Shown one piece after another: positions 42,674 to 53,765 of a stretch of DNA of 64,000 nt; position 1 is the stretch's first letter; every line of letters starts with the position of its first letter. Source of the stretch: Phycisphaerae bacterium (GTDB lineage: Bacteria; Planctomycetota; Phycisphaerae; UBA1845; UTPLA1); assembly GCA_035275405.1 (NCBI GenBank), contig DATEMU010000003.1, forward strand, positions 248,001-312,000, given 5' to 3'. A program made the translations under genes and the position numbers. The notes beneath the pieces are model-generated. The model saw nothing but the letters and a program-made list of their open reading frames with translations. It made no database searches and had not been told where the DNA came from.

Positions 42674-42900
42674 CTTCGGCACCTCGGTGATTTCATACGG
42701 ATGCCCCAAGTGGTTCTGTGTGGCGGAACCTGGGACCTCCTCCCGGTTTTGCGATTGAGGCCTGTTAGCCACGCCATCGTCAGCGTGGGCGGCTTGACTT
42801 GGACGGTCGCAGAATCAGCGTGAGGAGTCCATTCATGCTTCGTCCGACGATTATGGCGAAGACCGCGCGCAGGGCAAGGCTGGAGCCGAATAGCGAGAGA

Positions 42901-42924
42901 AGGCACATAGGCACGGAGGCACGA
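42901..42924. repeat. Octamer tandem repeat (AGGCACNN)n in a gene-free gap
   Basis: AGGCACAT, AGGCACGG, AGGCACGA follow each other. They sit in the 354-bp gap 42674-43027, which has no credible gene. The same gap contains a GAATAGCGAGAG fragment like the heptamer repeat at 31.1 kb and a hairpin (CCACGC/GCGTGG, 42769-42788). Confidence 0.65.
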
Positions 42925-43027
42925 AGTGGCGGGCGGGGAAGTGTTAGGTTTTCTCGACGCGCGGCGATCGGCAGATTAGAGAAGTGGCCGGGTCGCGGGC
43001 GGGACGCCCACGCTCCCCTTGGAGGCC

Positions 43028-43207
43028 TTACGGCTTGGCTTGTCTCGAGGAAGGTCCGGCGCGTTCGTAGGTGACGATGCGATCCTTGTATCGCTCTTCC
43101 ATCTGCTTCGCCCACTCGTAAATCTTGTGCGGGTCGCCGCCGCACTTCGCGACGATTCGGCGCCGTGCCGCTCGGACGCGATCCACCACGGGGTCGTCTT
43201 GCGTCAT
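43028..43207 (-). CDS. Small partner protein of the PIN toxin (59 aa, putative antitoxin)
   Basis: 59 residues: DDPVVDRVRAARRRIVAKCG, then DPHKIYEWAKQMEERYKDR. This matches the pattern of short proteins (V..VR..R..I....G.D......Y...Q.R) that accompany PIN-domain toxins in many genomes. The ATG overlaps the PIN stop by 4 bp (ATGA), so it is translated after the toxin in the same message. It is too short for many gene-finder cut-offs. Toxin-first order is unusual for PIN systems. Confidence 0.75.
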   Translation of the reverse strand: MTQDDPVVDRVRAARRRIVAKCGGDPHKIYEWAKQMEERYKDRIVTYERAGPSSRQAKP

Positions 43208-43683
43208 GATTCATCCTCCGAGAAAAGCTGGTCCGGAGTTGTAACGATAGGAATCGCCAGGCCAAGTTCCGCGTTCACCGCGCGGAGGTGATCTACCTTG
43301 TTGGCATTCGCCAAATGGCGACAATTCCAGGTCAACAAGAAATCCATTCCATAAAACGAAGCCGCCGCAAGATGATAGGCATCACCAAAGTCACTTTGCG
43401 GCATGAGGTGTCGGCGAACATAAACGCTCGCAATGGACTCGATCTCCGGTGTGACGCCGAGGATCGGCAGGTCGTGGACGAGTTCAAGCGCATCCGATTT
43501 GCCCGGATAGTCGCCGTCCTCCAGTTCGGCCATGGTGAAAACGGATGCGTAAAGATCGTATCGCGCTCTTTCTTGAGCCCACCATCGTCGCGTGCTTTCG
43601 CGGCGCGCGATCATCTCAGGCTCGGTCCGCACTTCGTAAAAGAAGCTCGGGATCGTGGTTTCGATGTAAACGCTTCGCTTCAT
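43204..43683 (-). CDS. PIN-domain ribonuclease toxin
   Basis: 159 residues. VYIETTIPSFF carries the first acidic residue, TMAELEDGDYPGK the second group, DFGDAYHLAAASFYGMDFLLTWNCRHL the C-terminal acidic pair and the TWN motif. PIN enzymes cut RNA and are the toxins of VapBC-like modules. The partner is the downstream 59-residue protein. About 80 bp separate it from dnaK, upstream on the same strand, so readthrough from dnaK is possible. Confidence 0.88.
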   Translation of the reverse strand: MKRSVYIETTIPSFFYEVRTEPEMIARRESTRRWWAQERARYDLYASVFTMAELEDGDYPGKSDALELVHDLPILGVTPEIESIASVYVRRHLMPQSDFGDAYHLAAASFYGMDFLLTWNCRHLANANKVDHLRAVNAELGLAIPIVTTPDQLFSEDES

Positions 43684-43763
43684 TCGGGGTTATTGTATCT
43701 CGCCCGCATACGGGCGCGTAAGAAAGTCCCGGCGCCGGGCTAGTCACCCAGTGCCGGTTGTTC

Positions 43764-45692
<1,929 letters not shown>

Positions 45693-45781
45693 TGATGTCT
45701 CCTCTCGATGTTGTCAGACGATCCGTCGCGCCGCCGGCTCCCCCGACAATGGGCGGCGCGCGGAGCGTACAGCCCGACGAT

Positions 45782-45799
45782 TAGCAAGGTTGGTGCCAC
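45782..45799 (-). promoter_or_regulatory. Sigma-54 (RpoN)-type promoter of dnaK
   Basis: Read on the minus strand: GTGGCAC, CAACC, TTGCTA, with GG at -24 and GC at -12 separated by exactly 10 bases (TGGCAC-N5-TTGCT). Expected start about 12 bases downstream (near 45771), giving a leader of about 78 nt before dnaK. Confidence 0.6.
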
Positions 45800-45962
45800 T
45801 GACGTGCGAACCAGTGGAAAATCGTTAAGCGATTATCTTTAATGACCTTAGAAGTGTTTGGCGCATCACGGAGACGTTGCCAGGGAGTTATTTCTGCCAG
45901 ACTGACATGCCCCGATTGGCGGCTGGCAGTCGGTGCGTGCCTCTTATGAATTCCCCGTCAGG

Positions 45963-46004
45963 TAAAAACGCGACCGGCAGCCGCGGTGGAACGGCTGCCG
46001 GTCG
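45963..46004 (-). terminator. Intrinsic terminator of the secreted-protein gene
   Basis: On the minus strand the 13-bp stem CGACCGGCAGCCG / CGGCTGCCGGTCG (45971-46004) is followed by CG and then TTTTT. It ends the gene at 46046-46495 and separates it from dnaK. Confidence 0.8.
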
Positions 46005-46045
46005 TGCTCGAAATGGCAAGGATGAAAAGAAGCGAAGAGTCCTGT

Positions 46046-46495
46046 TTAAGAGTCGTCCCCCGGCACCGGTCGTCCCCTGGCCGACAACCCGAGATCCCGG
46101 ACGTCGAGTTGCAGCGAACTGGCAACGCCGTTGTGCAGATTCCAGTCGGAGGTCCGCTCCCACGTCGATGTTGCACGAAGATCGATGTCGACTTCCAGCA
46201 CATCGCCGATGATGGCGATCGGTTCGCCCGCGGCGATCGGCGCGATGGGTGCGATCGCCGAGTCCCACGGGCCCTCGATCGATCGATTGAGGGCCACGCG
46301 GTACACGGTCAGATGTGCAGGATACGAATCGATCAAACCCTCCCCGGCCGTGAATGTAGTTTGTGCGCCGCCGTCAAACGTCTCAACGGCGTCCGCCGCG
46401 CCGATTCCGCAGACGTTTACCACGGAGGCGGGGGCATGGGCCGCTCCCATGGATGCGGCCGCGAGTGCTGTGATCAGTGACTTTCGAGTCATCAT
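46046..46495 (-). CDS. Small secreted protein of unknown function
   Basis: 149 residues. Signal peptide (MTRKSLITALAAASMGAAHA) followed by a short beta-rich chain with alternating Ile/Ala segments (SAIAPIAPIAAGEPIAIIG). No family recognised. The dedicated terminator 40 bp after the stop and GGGG before the ATG pair at 46495/46492 support a real gene. An upstream start at 46591 would add 32 basic residues and hide the signal. Confidence 0.65.
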   Translation of the reverse strand: MMTRKSLITALAAASMGAAHAPASVVNVCGIGAADAVETFDGGAQTTFTAGEGLIDSYPAHLTVYRVALNRSIEGPWDSAIAPIAPIAAGEPIAIIGDVLEVDIDLRATSTWERTSDWNLHNGVASSLQLDVRDLGLSARGRPVPGDDS

Positions 46496-46784
46496 TGCCC
46501 CAATTGTTCTACGGCCTCTTGCCCGTCCTTCGCCCCAGCTCATAGGTTCGCGTCGAACGACTCGGCGGGAACCTGCGGGCTGTCGCGACAATGGATGAAA
46601 CAGGCAACGGTCGTGCCGAGGCCGGGCAAAGGCGTACCGGAAGCGTGCCGGGTCGATAAGATCGCCGTTGGTCGGTTGGCGATGCGAGAGATAGAGGGCT
46701 CAACCGATTATGCCGGTGAGAGAGACTGGACCGGCGTTGGGCGGAAAACTCGCTTGGGTTGTGGCCGGACTTCGGCGGGCCGTC

Positions 46785-47906
46785 TTATGGGGCGGAAGTG
46801 AGGCGTTCGACGGCGGTGCGGATTTCGTTTTCGACCGGTTCAATCCATTGCGCCTGACCGAGCGAACGCGGGACGACGAAGCGGACCGTGCCGCCGCGGG
46901 CTTTCTTGTCCATGCCGATGCGGGCGAAGAGGTCGGTCAGTTCGGGAGAACGATCCAGACGAACCCGCAACCCAAGTCCAGTCAGCAGCCTCTCGACACG
47001 ATGGCGGACGGCGTCATCAAAGCCGCATTGGCGGACGGCGAGTTCCATTTCCGCGACCATTCCGAGGGCTACGGCCTCTCCGTGGCGGAGGTCGAAACCG
47101 GATTGGGCCTCCAGGGCGTGGCCGATGGTGTGGCCGAAATTGAGGACGGCGCGGCCCAGCCCAGCGCCCTCCATTTCGCGCTCGTCGGCAACGACGATGG
47201 CGGCCTTGATCGCGCAGTTGCGGTGGATCAGCTCGCAGAGGGTTGCCGGGTCGCGGGAGAGGATCTTTGCGGCGACGTGGCAGTGCCAATCGAGTAACTC
47301 CGCGTCGAGGATGACGGCGTGCTTAACGGATTCCGCCAGACCGGCTGTGAAATCGCGCGGCGGCAGCGAGGCGAGGCAGTCGATGTCGATGCAGACGAGC
47401 AAGGGCTGATGGAATGCGCCGATCAGGTTCTTGCCGGCAGGATGGTTGATCGCGGACTTGCCGCCAATGGAGGCGTCGATGTCGGCTTCGAGGGTCGTGG
47501 GGCATTGCACAAAAGGCACGCCGCGCACCCATGTTGCCGCCGCGAGTCCCGCCAGGTCGCCGACGACGCCGCCACCCAGGGCGATGACCGGCTCGTCGCG
47601 GCCGTGGTGGTGCGCCGCAAGTTGATCGTAAACGGCGGAAAGTTGTGCCAGTGACTTTGACGTTTCACCGGCCGGGATCGTGATTGAGCGCGGCTCGATG
47701 CTTCCCTGGCGGAGACCTTCGCACGCCTTCTCCATGTACAGTGGGCCGACCGTCGTGTCGGTGATGATGGTGGCTTTCGCGGCCTGAGTGCGGGGTCGCA
47801 AGAGCGTGCCCAGCGAGGCCAATAAGCTCGCACCGATCTGCACGGAATAGGAGCGACCGGGCAGGTCCACGCGGACGGTCTGCGTTGTAATGGCGTCGTC
47901 AGCCAT
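46785..47906 (-). CDS. aroB: 3-dehydroquinate synthase
   Basis: Second step of the shikimate pathway: DAHP to 3-dehydroquinate, NAD- and metal-dependent. 373 residues. ALGGGVVGDLAGLAAATWVRGV (NAD loop, quoted in part), PTTLEADIDASIGGKSAIN, GKNLIGAFHQP, and the metal ligands in LAESVKHAVI, FGHTIGHALE and RHGEAVALG. No other aro gene adjacent. Confidence 0.96.
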   Translation of the reverse strand: MADDAITTQTVRVDLPGRSYSVQIGASLLASLGTLLRPRTQAAKATIITDTTVGPLYMEKACEGLRQGSIEPRSITIPAGETSKSLAQLSAVYDQLAAHHHGRDEPVIALGGGVVGDLAGLAAATWVRGVPFVQCPTTLEADIDASIGGKSAINHPAGKNLIGAFHQPLLVCIDIDCLASLPPRDFTAGLAESVKHAVILDAELLDWHCHVAAKILSRDPATLCELIHRNCAIKAAIVVADEREMEGAGLGRAVLNFGHTIGHALEAQSGFDLRHGEAVALGMVAEMELAVRQCGFDDAVRHRVERLLTGLGLRVRLDRSPELTDLFARIGMDKKARGGTVRFVVPRSLGQAQWIEPVENEIRTAVERLTSAP

Positions 47907-47955
47907 GGCGGCATCATAGGGGAGTGTGATTCGTATCGGAAACGCGGATTTGGCG

Positions 47956-49107
47956 CTAGCGGGGCAGGAAGCTTAGTGTCACGTGCATGACCGTCCAGTA
48001 GTAAAAGCTCTTGGAGCCGACGATCGCTTCGAGGACGCCCTCCTTGCCGAAACCGTAGACGCTGATGGCGATCAGCACGGTCACGACGGCGGCGAGGCCG
48101 AGGTGCAGCGTCATGAAGCCATTGCGAGTCGTGCGCATCCAGGCGAACCATGACGTCGGCGGCGACTTCGGCGGGTGCTTGCCGATCAGGTAGAGGGCGA
48201 AGATGTACCAGCCGACGAAATGGCCGAGCACGACGATGTTGAACGTCCACGCCCCGCCCACGAGCGCGATGAGGATGATCACGAGAGAGATGCCGTGTAC
48301 GGCGAGGATCGGCCGGTGGACCCGCCACAGACCGGCGAGACCGTCGGGGAAGGTGCGGGCGATCCGCGACAGGGCGAAAATCGCGATGGCGAGCATGGGG
48401 AGGAACATCGATCCGAGGCGCACCACGAACGGCCAATCGGCGGGGAAGAAGTTGTCCAGGACGGGGTTGGCAGGGCGATAGTCCCGGTCGCCCATTTGAA
48501 TATAGGTCGGCCAGATGAGCGAGAAGAGCAGGCCGAGCATGAGAAGTTGCAGAACGAACATGATGCGGTCATGCGTCTTCACCGCCTCGGTCGGCTGGTC
48601 GCCATAGGCTTTGTAAAAGAAGGCGTCGTCGCGGAGGCCGTGGATCAGGAAGTAGAAATAGAAACAGATGATCATGAGGGGGTTGGTGGTGGCCCCCATT
48701 TTGTAGAAGCCGAAGCAAAATGCGGACCCCAGGAGCAGAAGACCGGCGAAGTGGAGCTTGTTGCGAGTCTCGCGCATCCGGCGGGAGGAGCAAACGAATA
48801 TCGTGGCGACGATGAAGTGTGGCAGGCCGAAGATCCGCATGGGCAGCTCGGAGGGGCTCTTGAACATGCGATAGTCGGCGTCGCGGCGTCCCGGCCAATC
48901 AGTCCAGTCACCCTGACTTATCCATTTGATCCAGTTGTGTCGGTCTATCAGATAAAAAAAGCCGCAGACGCCGACGGCGGCGAGGGTCCAGGCGAACGTT
49001 CGCGTCCAGTTTCGGAAAGTGAGCGTGTCCCAAAGCCGACTTGGCGGTCGCGCCGCCGCGTAGTCGAGGGCCATTGCCGGGGTCGGGCCGAGATCGGTCG
49101 TCGTCAC
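47956..49107 (-). CDS. Polytopic membrane protein, unknown
   Basis: 383 residues with about 8-9 hydrophobic helices and short loops; no recognised motif. GTG 49107 is preferred because GGAGG lies 7-8 bases upstream; ATG 49074 is internal. It is upstream of aroB on the same strand with a 49-bp gap and may be co-transcribed. The helix pattern (alternating long Trp/His-containing helices) does not match a transporter family I know. Confidence 0.7.
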   Translation of the reverse strand: MTTTDLGPTPAMALDYAAARPPSRLWDTLTFRNWTRTFAWTLAAVGVCGFFYLIDRHNWIKWISQGDWTDWPGRRDADYRMFKSPSELPMRIFGLPHFIVATIFVCSSRRMRETRNKLHFAGLLLLGSAFCFGFYKMGATTNPLMIICFYFYFLIHGLRDDAFFYKAYGDQPTEAVKTHDRIMFVLQLLMLGLLFSLIWPTYIQMGDRDYRPANPVLDNFFPADWPFVVRLGSMFLPMLAIAIFALSRIARTFPDGLAGLWRVHRPILAVHGISLVIILIALVGGAWTFNIVVLGHFVGWYIFALYLIGKHPPKSPPTSWFAWMRTTRNGFMTLHLGLAAVVTVLIAISVYGFGKEGVLEAIVGSKSFYYWTVMHVTLSFLPR

Positions 49108-49256
49108 GGGAGTCCTCCGCGTCGGCAGGCCGCGCCGAGGCCCTGTCGACGGCAGCGAGAGTCGCGATTCTTTATTATCGGCGGCGTTGCGAAGGGGTCA
49201 AGCGGTGCAGCGGTTGTGAGTGACTGGGCAAGCCTCTATCATGGGAATTAATTGGG

Positions 49257-49325
49257 TGGCACGGTCTCACAGCAGTGAGGCCGTGGTTCACGCATGCACG
49301 GCCTGGCTGCTGCCAGACCGTGCCA
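49257..49325. repeat. Cross-shaped palindromic repeat, copy 2 (complete)
   Basis: Outer arms TGGCACGGTCT and AGACCGTGCCA pair over 11 bp. Inside each arm is its own small hairpin (CTCAC-AGCA-GTGAG and CTGGC-TGCT-GCCAG), then GGCCGTG pairs with CACGGCC around an 11-nt loop. Single-stranded it would fold as a four-way cross. Located 27 bp before the sat start codon; copy 1 is at 1953-2018. Confidence 0.85.
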
Positions 49326-49351
49326 CACTTACTTACGAGGTGAAAGACGCC

Positions 49352-50602
49352 ATGCCTGATCTTGTTCCTGTTCACGGCGGACTCTCCGCACCGGTCGATC
49401 GCACGGTCAAGGCCGATCGCATCAAGGATTTTGAGAGCCAGGCGGCGGCGCTGCCGGCGGTCGTCGTCGATGACGCCGATCTGTCGAGCCTCTATCGCTT
49501 TGGCGACGGCGGATTGAGCCCGCTGACCGGGCCGATGAACAAGGAGCAGTGGCACCGCAGCCTCGACGAGGGCGTACTGCAAAACAACGGCAAGGCGTAT
49601 GCGTGGACGATACCAATTTCGTTCCCCGTCGCCGCGGAACAGGCGAAGTCGCTCAAGGCGGGGCAGACGGTGCGGCTCACCAATTCGGCGGGCAAGACGG
49701 TCGGTACGCTGAAGATCGCGGACGTCTTCCCCTACGACAAGGCCAAGTACATCAAGGGCGTCTATCAGACCGAGCGGACGGATCATCCCGGCGGCAAGAT
49801 GACGATGGCTGATTCGCGCGAGATGCTGCTGGGCGGCGAGGTTGAGGTGCTGCCGCAGCCGAAGCACCCGGAATATGGGCAATATGTCCTGCGACCGACG
49901 GAGACGCGGAAGCTTTTTGCCGAGAAGGGCTGGACGCGGGTCGTCGCGTTTCAGACGCGAAATCCGTTGCACCGGGCGCACGAGTATGCGCTGGTCTATG
50001 GATTGGAGACGCTGTGCCGCACGTGTGACACGGCCGGGGCGGTGCTGAATCCGCTGATCGGCGAGACGAAGTCCGACGACGTGGACGCGGCGACGCGGAT
50101 GCGGACGTACAAGGCGCTGATCGACCAAAACGCTTTGGGCCAGGGCGATTCCGATGAGGCGCTGTGGCGGACGAAGAATTACACGCTGCATGATCGCGTG
50201 ATCCTGCTGGGCCTGGACATCAAGATGTTCTACGGCGGGCCGAAGGAGGCCGTCATGCACGGCGTCTATCGCCAGAACTTCGGCTTTACTGACATTATCA
50301 TCGGCCGCAAGCACGCGGATGCGCCGTACGACGACGGCAAGGACATCTGGGACGGCCTCGCCGCCCAGCGAATCTTCGACAGCTTGCCAGGGCACCTGGC
50401 CATCAAGCCGGTCAAGGTCGGCTTTGCGGCGTACTACGAGTCCGTCGGCCGCGTCGATCTGGTGGAGAAGCACCCGGATGAAAAGCCTGTGTCCATCAGC
50501 GGCCGCGAAATCCGTGAATCACTGATCGCCGGCAAGCTGCCGGACGAGCGGATCATGCGACCGGAGACGGCGCGGATTTTGATTGAGAAGATGCACAAAT
50601 AA
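49352..50602 (+). CDS. sat: ATP sulfurylase (sulfate adenylyltransferase)
   Basis: 416 residues. [15 protein letters not shown] is the ATP-binding motif (QxRNPxHxxH), and [14 protein letters not shown] the second conserved loop. Activates sulfate to APS for assimilation (or, in reverse, makes ATP in sulfur oxidisers). No cysD/N, aps reductase or kinase nearby. GAGGTGA lies 8 bases before ATG 49352; the frame is open further up, through the palindromic repeat, but without homology. Confidence 0.93.
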   Translation: MPDLVPVHGGLSAPVDRTVKADRIKDFESQAAALPAVVVDDADLSSLYRFGDGGLSPLTGPMNKEQWHRSLDEGVLQNNGKAYAWTIPISFPVAAEQAKSLKAGQTVRLTNSAGKTVGTLKIADVFPYDKAKYIKGVYQTERTDHPGGKMTMADSREMLLGGEVEVLPQPKHPEYGQYVLRPTETRKLFAEKGWTRVVAFQTRNPLHRAHEYALVYGLETLCRTCDTAGAVLNPLIGETKSDDVDAATRMRTYKALIDQNALGQGDSDEALWRTKNYTLHDRVILLGLDIKMFYGGPKEAVMHGVYRQNFGFTDIIIGRKHADAPYDDGKDIWDGLAAQRIFDSLPGHLAIKPVKVGFAAYYESVGRVDLVEKHPDEKPVSISGREIRESLIAGKLPDERIMRPETARILIEKMHK

Positions 50603-50626
50603 AAGGCCATAGGCTGGGCCAAATAG

Positions 50627-51139
50627 ATGTCGCGGCCAGGGATAAGCGCGCACCCGTCGCCTCAACTTTTGCCCAGGATGGCGATCCTTGCTTGTCTTCA
50701 CCTTTGTTTTTCAGTCCTACCGGCAACGGATGTGACCCTATCCGCGGCACTGATCATCAGCATTACTTTTACGGCATGGATTGTTCTAAAAACTCGCGAT
50801 TTAGCCAAGGCACGGATCGCTCTCCATCCGAGTGATAATCTGCTACTTCGCTTAAGTGGTCTGTTCTCATTTCTTATTCTCGTGCTGGTTGCCGCCGTAT
50901 TCGCTGAAATGGTCAGCCGAGATATCCGTGTCGGGTCACCTTTTGTCCTCTTGTTATTGCAATTCTCAATGGAGTCCGGATTCATTTTGGCTATTGGGTG
51001 CGTATCCCTTTCGAAGGAACATCCTCATATTCCCCCGCGATGGTTATGGCGCATCATCTGTTTCCCATTGATTCTCATCTACGGTGCATACGTCATCTTC
51101 CTTTCGATTGCCCCACTCACTTCACGGTATTCCAGTTAG
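50627..51139 (+). CDS. Small polytopic membrane protein, AT-rich, unknown
   Basis: 170 residues with about four hydrophobic helices (for example LLLRLSGLFSFLILVLVAAVF, written here in part). Codon use and GC are clearly lower than in the neighbours, which suggests recent arrival. It lies between sat and a remnant of a sat 3' end, so it may have come in with that rearrangement. ATG 50627 lacks a clear ribosome site; ATG 50678 is an alternative. No family recognised. Confidence 0.5.
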   Translation: MSRPGISAHPSPQLLPRMAILACLHLCFSVLPATDVTLSAALIISITFTAWIVLKTRDLAKARIALHPSDNLLLRLSGLFSFLILVLVAAVFAEMVSRDIRVGSPFVLLLLQFSMESGFILAIGCVSLSKEHPHIPPRWLWRIICFPLILIYGAYVIFLSIAPLTSRYSS

Positions 51140-51146
51140 GATCGAA

Positions 51147-51222
51147 TCTCGTTAGGGATTTGCCGGTCCAACCGATCCGACCGGCGAAGGCGCGAATCCC
51201 GATCAAAAAAGTGCATAAGTAG
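51147..51222 (+). pseudogene. Remnant of a second sat 3' end
   Basis: The last 45 bases (51178-51222, ending TAG) align without gaps to the last 45 bases of sat (50558-50602): 31 identical, and 12 of 14 differences are transitions. In protein terms RPAKARIPIKKVHK against [14 protein letters not shown]. Weaker similarity continues upstream (LVRDLP...I against LIAGKLP...I). The rest of the gene is absent. Confidence 0.6.
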
Positions 51223-51231
51223 TCCTGGCGT

Positions 51232-53472
51232 TCAGGACGCGAACGCCCGGCCCGCCTGGTGGACGACCAGCGCCCCGACATACGCCAATACGCTCATGTA
51301 ACCGAACATCAGCGCCGGCCAGCGCCAGGAGCCGGTCTCTTTGCGGACGACGGCCAGCGTGCTGACGCATTGGCAGGCCAAGACGTAGAAGACCATCAGC
51401 CCGATGCCCGTGAGGGGCGTGAGGACTTTGCGGCCGTCGGGCCAGGTGGCGGAGGCGAGTTTGTCGCGGAGGGCGACGGATTCCTCGTCCGCCTCGCCGA
51501 CCGCGAAGGTGATGCCCATCGTTCCGACAAAGACTTCGCGGGCCAGGAACGACGAAAGGATGCCGATGCCCAGGCGCCAGTCGAAGCCGAGCGGGCGTAT
51601 GGCCGGTTCGATGGCGTGGCCGACCCAGCCGATTGCACTGTGGCGAAGCTGTTCCGAGGCGATCAGGTGATCACGGGCCTCGGCGGCTTCAGGAGTTTGC
51701 TGCCGCTCGAAAGCGGCGATCTGCTGCTGGATGGCGGGGGACATCTGCTCGACTTTCTTATGGGGGAAGTACGACAAGGCCCAGATGACGATGCAAACGG
51801 CGAAGATCGTGGTTCCTGCGTTCGTCAGAAAGAGCTTGCTGCGGTCCCAGGTTGTGCGGACGAGCGAGCCGAGGCGCGGGACGTGATAGGGCGGCAGTTC
51901 CATGATGAAGGGCGGGCGCGGCCCGGCGAAGAGCGTCTTCTTGAAGAGCAGGGCCATGAGCAGGGCGGTTACAGTGCCCAAGACGTAGAGACCGAACATG
52001 ACTCCGGCTTTCAGCCACGTTCGATCACCGAAGACCGCGGCGATCACGATCAAATAGACGGGCAGGCGGGCCGAGCAGCTCATCAGCGGGGCGACCATGA
52101 TCGTCGTGAAGCGATCGCGACGATCCTCGATCGTCCGCGTCGCGAGGATGCCGGGGATGGCGCAGGCGTAGCTGGACAGCAGCGGGATGAAGCTTTTTCC
52201 GTGGAGCCCGACGCGGCTCATCAGACGGTCCATAAGGAAGGCGGCGCGGGCCATGTAGCCGGTGTCTTCGAGGACCGCGAGGCAGAGGAACAGGATGCAA
52301 ATCTGCGGGAAGAAAATGAGTACCGCCCCGACGCCCGCGATGATGCCGTCGGTGACGAGCGAGCGCAGCGGGCCTTCGTTGAACAATGGACCGACGGCGC
52401 TCGCCAGGGCCAACTGACCGCGCTCAATGAGCGCCATGAGCGGCTCGGCCCACCAGAAGACTGATAGAAAAAGCACGAACATGACGGCGGCGAAGACCAA
52501 CGGGCCCAGGATGCGATGGGTCAGAACGCGATCGATTCGATCGGTGCCGCTCAGCGCGGTCGGCGATCGCTCGCGGTCCCCTACCGAACGGCCTACGACC
52601 GCATCGGTAACTTGGGAAATCCAGCGATACCGCGCTTCCACGGCCATCGTTGCGGCGTCGGGGAATTTTGCGCGTAGCTCGTCGGCTGCCCGGCGCAACT
52701 CTGTCGCGTGTGTGTCGGTGAGCCGCTTGAGAAATCGCTCGGCCGATTGGCGGCTCGCCGCCTCGCCGGACAAATAGTCCAGCAACCATAGCAGCGCTCC
52801 GGCCTCGACGGCATGCGGCGGAACCCTGCCCGATTCGCGCATGACTTCGGCGATCCGCGAGATAACTTTCTCGTACTCGTCCGGCAATAGCCATGCCCGG
52901 CCCTTCGGAAGTAGCCAGTGCCGATCATTGTTCAGTGGAAGGTTAACGTCCTTCAGGTGGTTCCGAATGGCTTCCATGCCCAGTTTGGTGGCGGCGACGG
53001 TTGGAATGACGGGCACGCCCAGCAATTTGGAAAGCTCTTCGAAATCAATCTTCAGTCCGCGATCGGCGGCAATGTCCATCATGTTGCAAACGACGACCGC
53101 CGGCGTGCGAGTGTCCAGGATCTGTGATGCGAGATAGAGATTGCGTTCGAGATTGCTGGCGTCGATCACGATGAGCACGGCATCGGGCCGCTGCGTTCCC
53201 TCGACGCGCCCCATCAGCACGTCGCGGGCGATCTCCTCGTCAGGCGATCGCGCCGAGAGACTGTACGCCCCCGGCAAATCCAGGAGCGTCACGTTGGCGC
53301 CCGCAAGTAACCCTTCGCGCTTCTCGACGGTTACGCCGGGATAGTTGGCGACCTTGAGGCGCAGGCCGGTCAGCGCGTTGAAGACGGTCGTTTTTCCGGA
53401 GTTAGGGTTTCCCGCGACGGCGATGGTCTGGAGTCGTTGGGCGGGCGCCGCGGACGCGGCAGGCGATTTCAT
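51232..53472 (-). CDS. feoB: Ferrous iron transporter FeoB
   Basis: 746 residues. Cytoplasmic G domain with GNPNSGKTT (21-29, G1), LDLPGAYSLS (G3) and CNMMD (G4), then a helical GDI-like part and about ten membrane helices that carry Fe2+ across the inner membrane. ATG 53472 overlaps the feoA stop by 4 bp. Under the Fur-type control described at 53766. Confidence 0.96.
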   Translation of the reverse strand: MKSPAASAAPAQRLQTIAVAGNPNSGKTTVFNALTGLRLKVANYPGVTVEKREGLLAGANVTLLDLPGAYSLSARSPDEEIARDVLMGRVEGTQRPDAVLIVIDASNLERNLYLASQILDTRTPAVVVCNMMDIAADRGLKIDFEELSKLLGVPVIPTVAATKLGMEAIRNHLKDVNLPLNNDRHWLLPKGRAWLLPDEYEKVISRIAEVMRESGRVPPHAVEAGALLWLLDYLSGEAASRQSAERFLKRLTDTHATELRRAADELRAKFPDAATMAVEARYRWISQVTDAVVGRSVGDRERSPTALSGTDRIDRVLTHRILGPLVFAAVMFVLFLSVFWWAEPLMALIERGQLALASAVGPLFNEGPLRSLVTDGIIAGVGAVLIFFPQICILFLCLAVLEDTGYMARAAFLMDRLMSRVGLHGKSFIPLLSSYACAIPGILATRTIEDRRDRFTTIMVAPLMSCSARLPVYLIVIAAVFGDRTWLKAGVMFGLYVLGTVTALLMALLFKKTLFAGPRPPFIMELPPYHVPRLGSLVRTTWDRSKLFLTNAGTTIFAVCIVIWALSYFPHKKVEQMSPAIQQQIAAFERQQTPEAAEARDHLIASEQLRHSAIGWVGHAIEPAIRPLGFDWRLGIGILSSFLAREVFVGTMGITFAVGEADEESVALRDKLASATWPDGRKVLTPLTGIGLMVFYVLACQCVSTLAVVRKETGSWRWPALMFGYMSVLAYVGALVVHQAGRAFAS

Positions 53473-53720
53473 CCGATGCTCTCGATCAGTACGGCGGCGG
53501 CCTCGGATTTGCGAACGCTCAATCGATAGCCGCGGACCGCCAGTTCCACCGGATCTCCGAGTGGAGCGACGCGCACGAGTCGCACCGTCGTGCCGCGCGT
53601 GAGCCCCATTTCGAGAAGCCTCATGCGAATTTCCGGCGGCCCGGCCAGGTGAACGATGTCGGCGGATTCGCCGAGCGCCAAGTCAGTAAGCGGTCGTGAT
53701 TCAACGGCGACGGAGGACAT
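53469..53720 (-). CDS. feoA: FeoA family iron-transport accessory protein
   Basis: 83 residues with the SH3-like fold of FeoA: GPPEIRMRLLEMGLTRGTTVRLV and RGYRLSVRKSEA. It is thought to regulate FeoB, and the ATGA overlap keeps the two in step. First gene of the operon. Confidence 0.93.
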   Translation of the reverse strand: MSSVAVESRPLTDLALGESADIVHLAGPPEIRMRLLEMGLTRGTTVRLVRVAPLGDPVELAVRGYRLSVRKSEAAAVLIESIG

Positions 53721-53765
53721 TTTCTAACGGCTACCCTGTTTCCCTGCCGGCGAGTCGCCAGCTAG

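Noticed and set aside
42780..43265. 161-codon minus-strand frame overlapping the PIN partner
   Set aside because: Arg/Pro/Ser-rich shadow in a different phase; the 59-residue frame in the other phase shows a known pattern.
45693..45962. CIRCE operator for dnaK
   Set aside because: No TTAGCACTC-N9-GAGTGCTAA-like inverted repeat is present.
50998..51222. 74-codon frame ending in the sat-like tail as a real gene
   Set aside because: Its first 50 residues lie inside the membrane-protein gene in another phase and have no homology; only the tail is meaningful, as a remnant.
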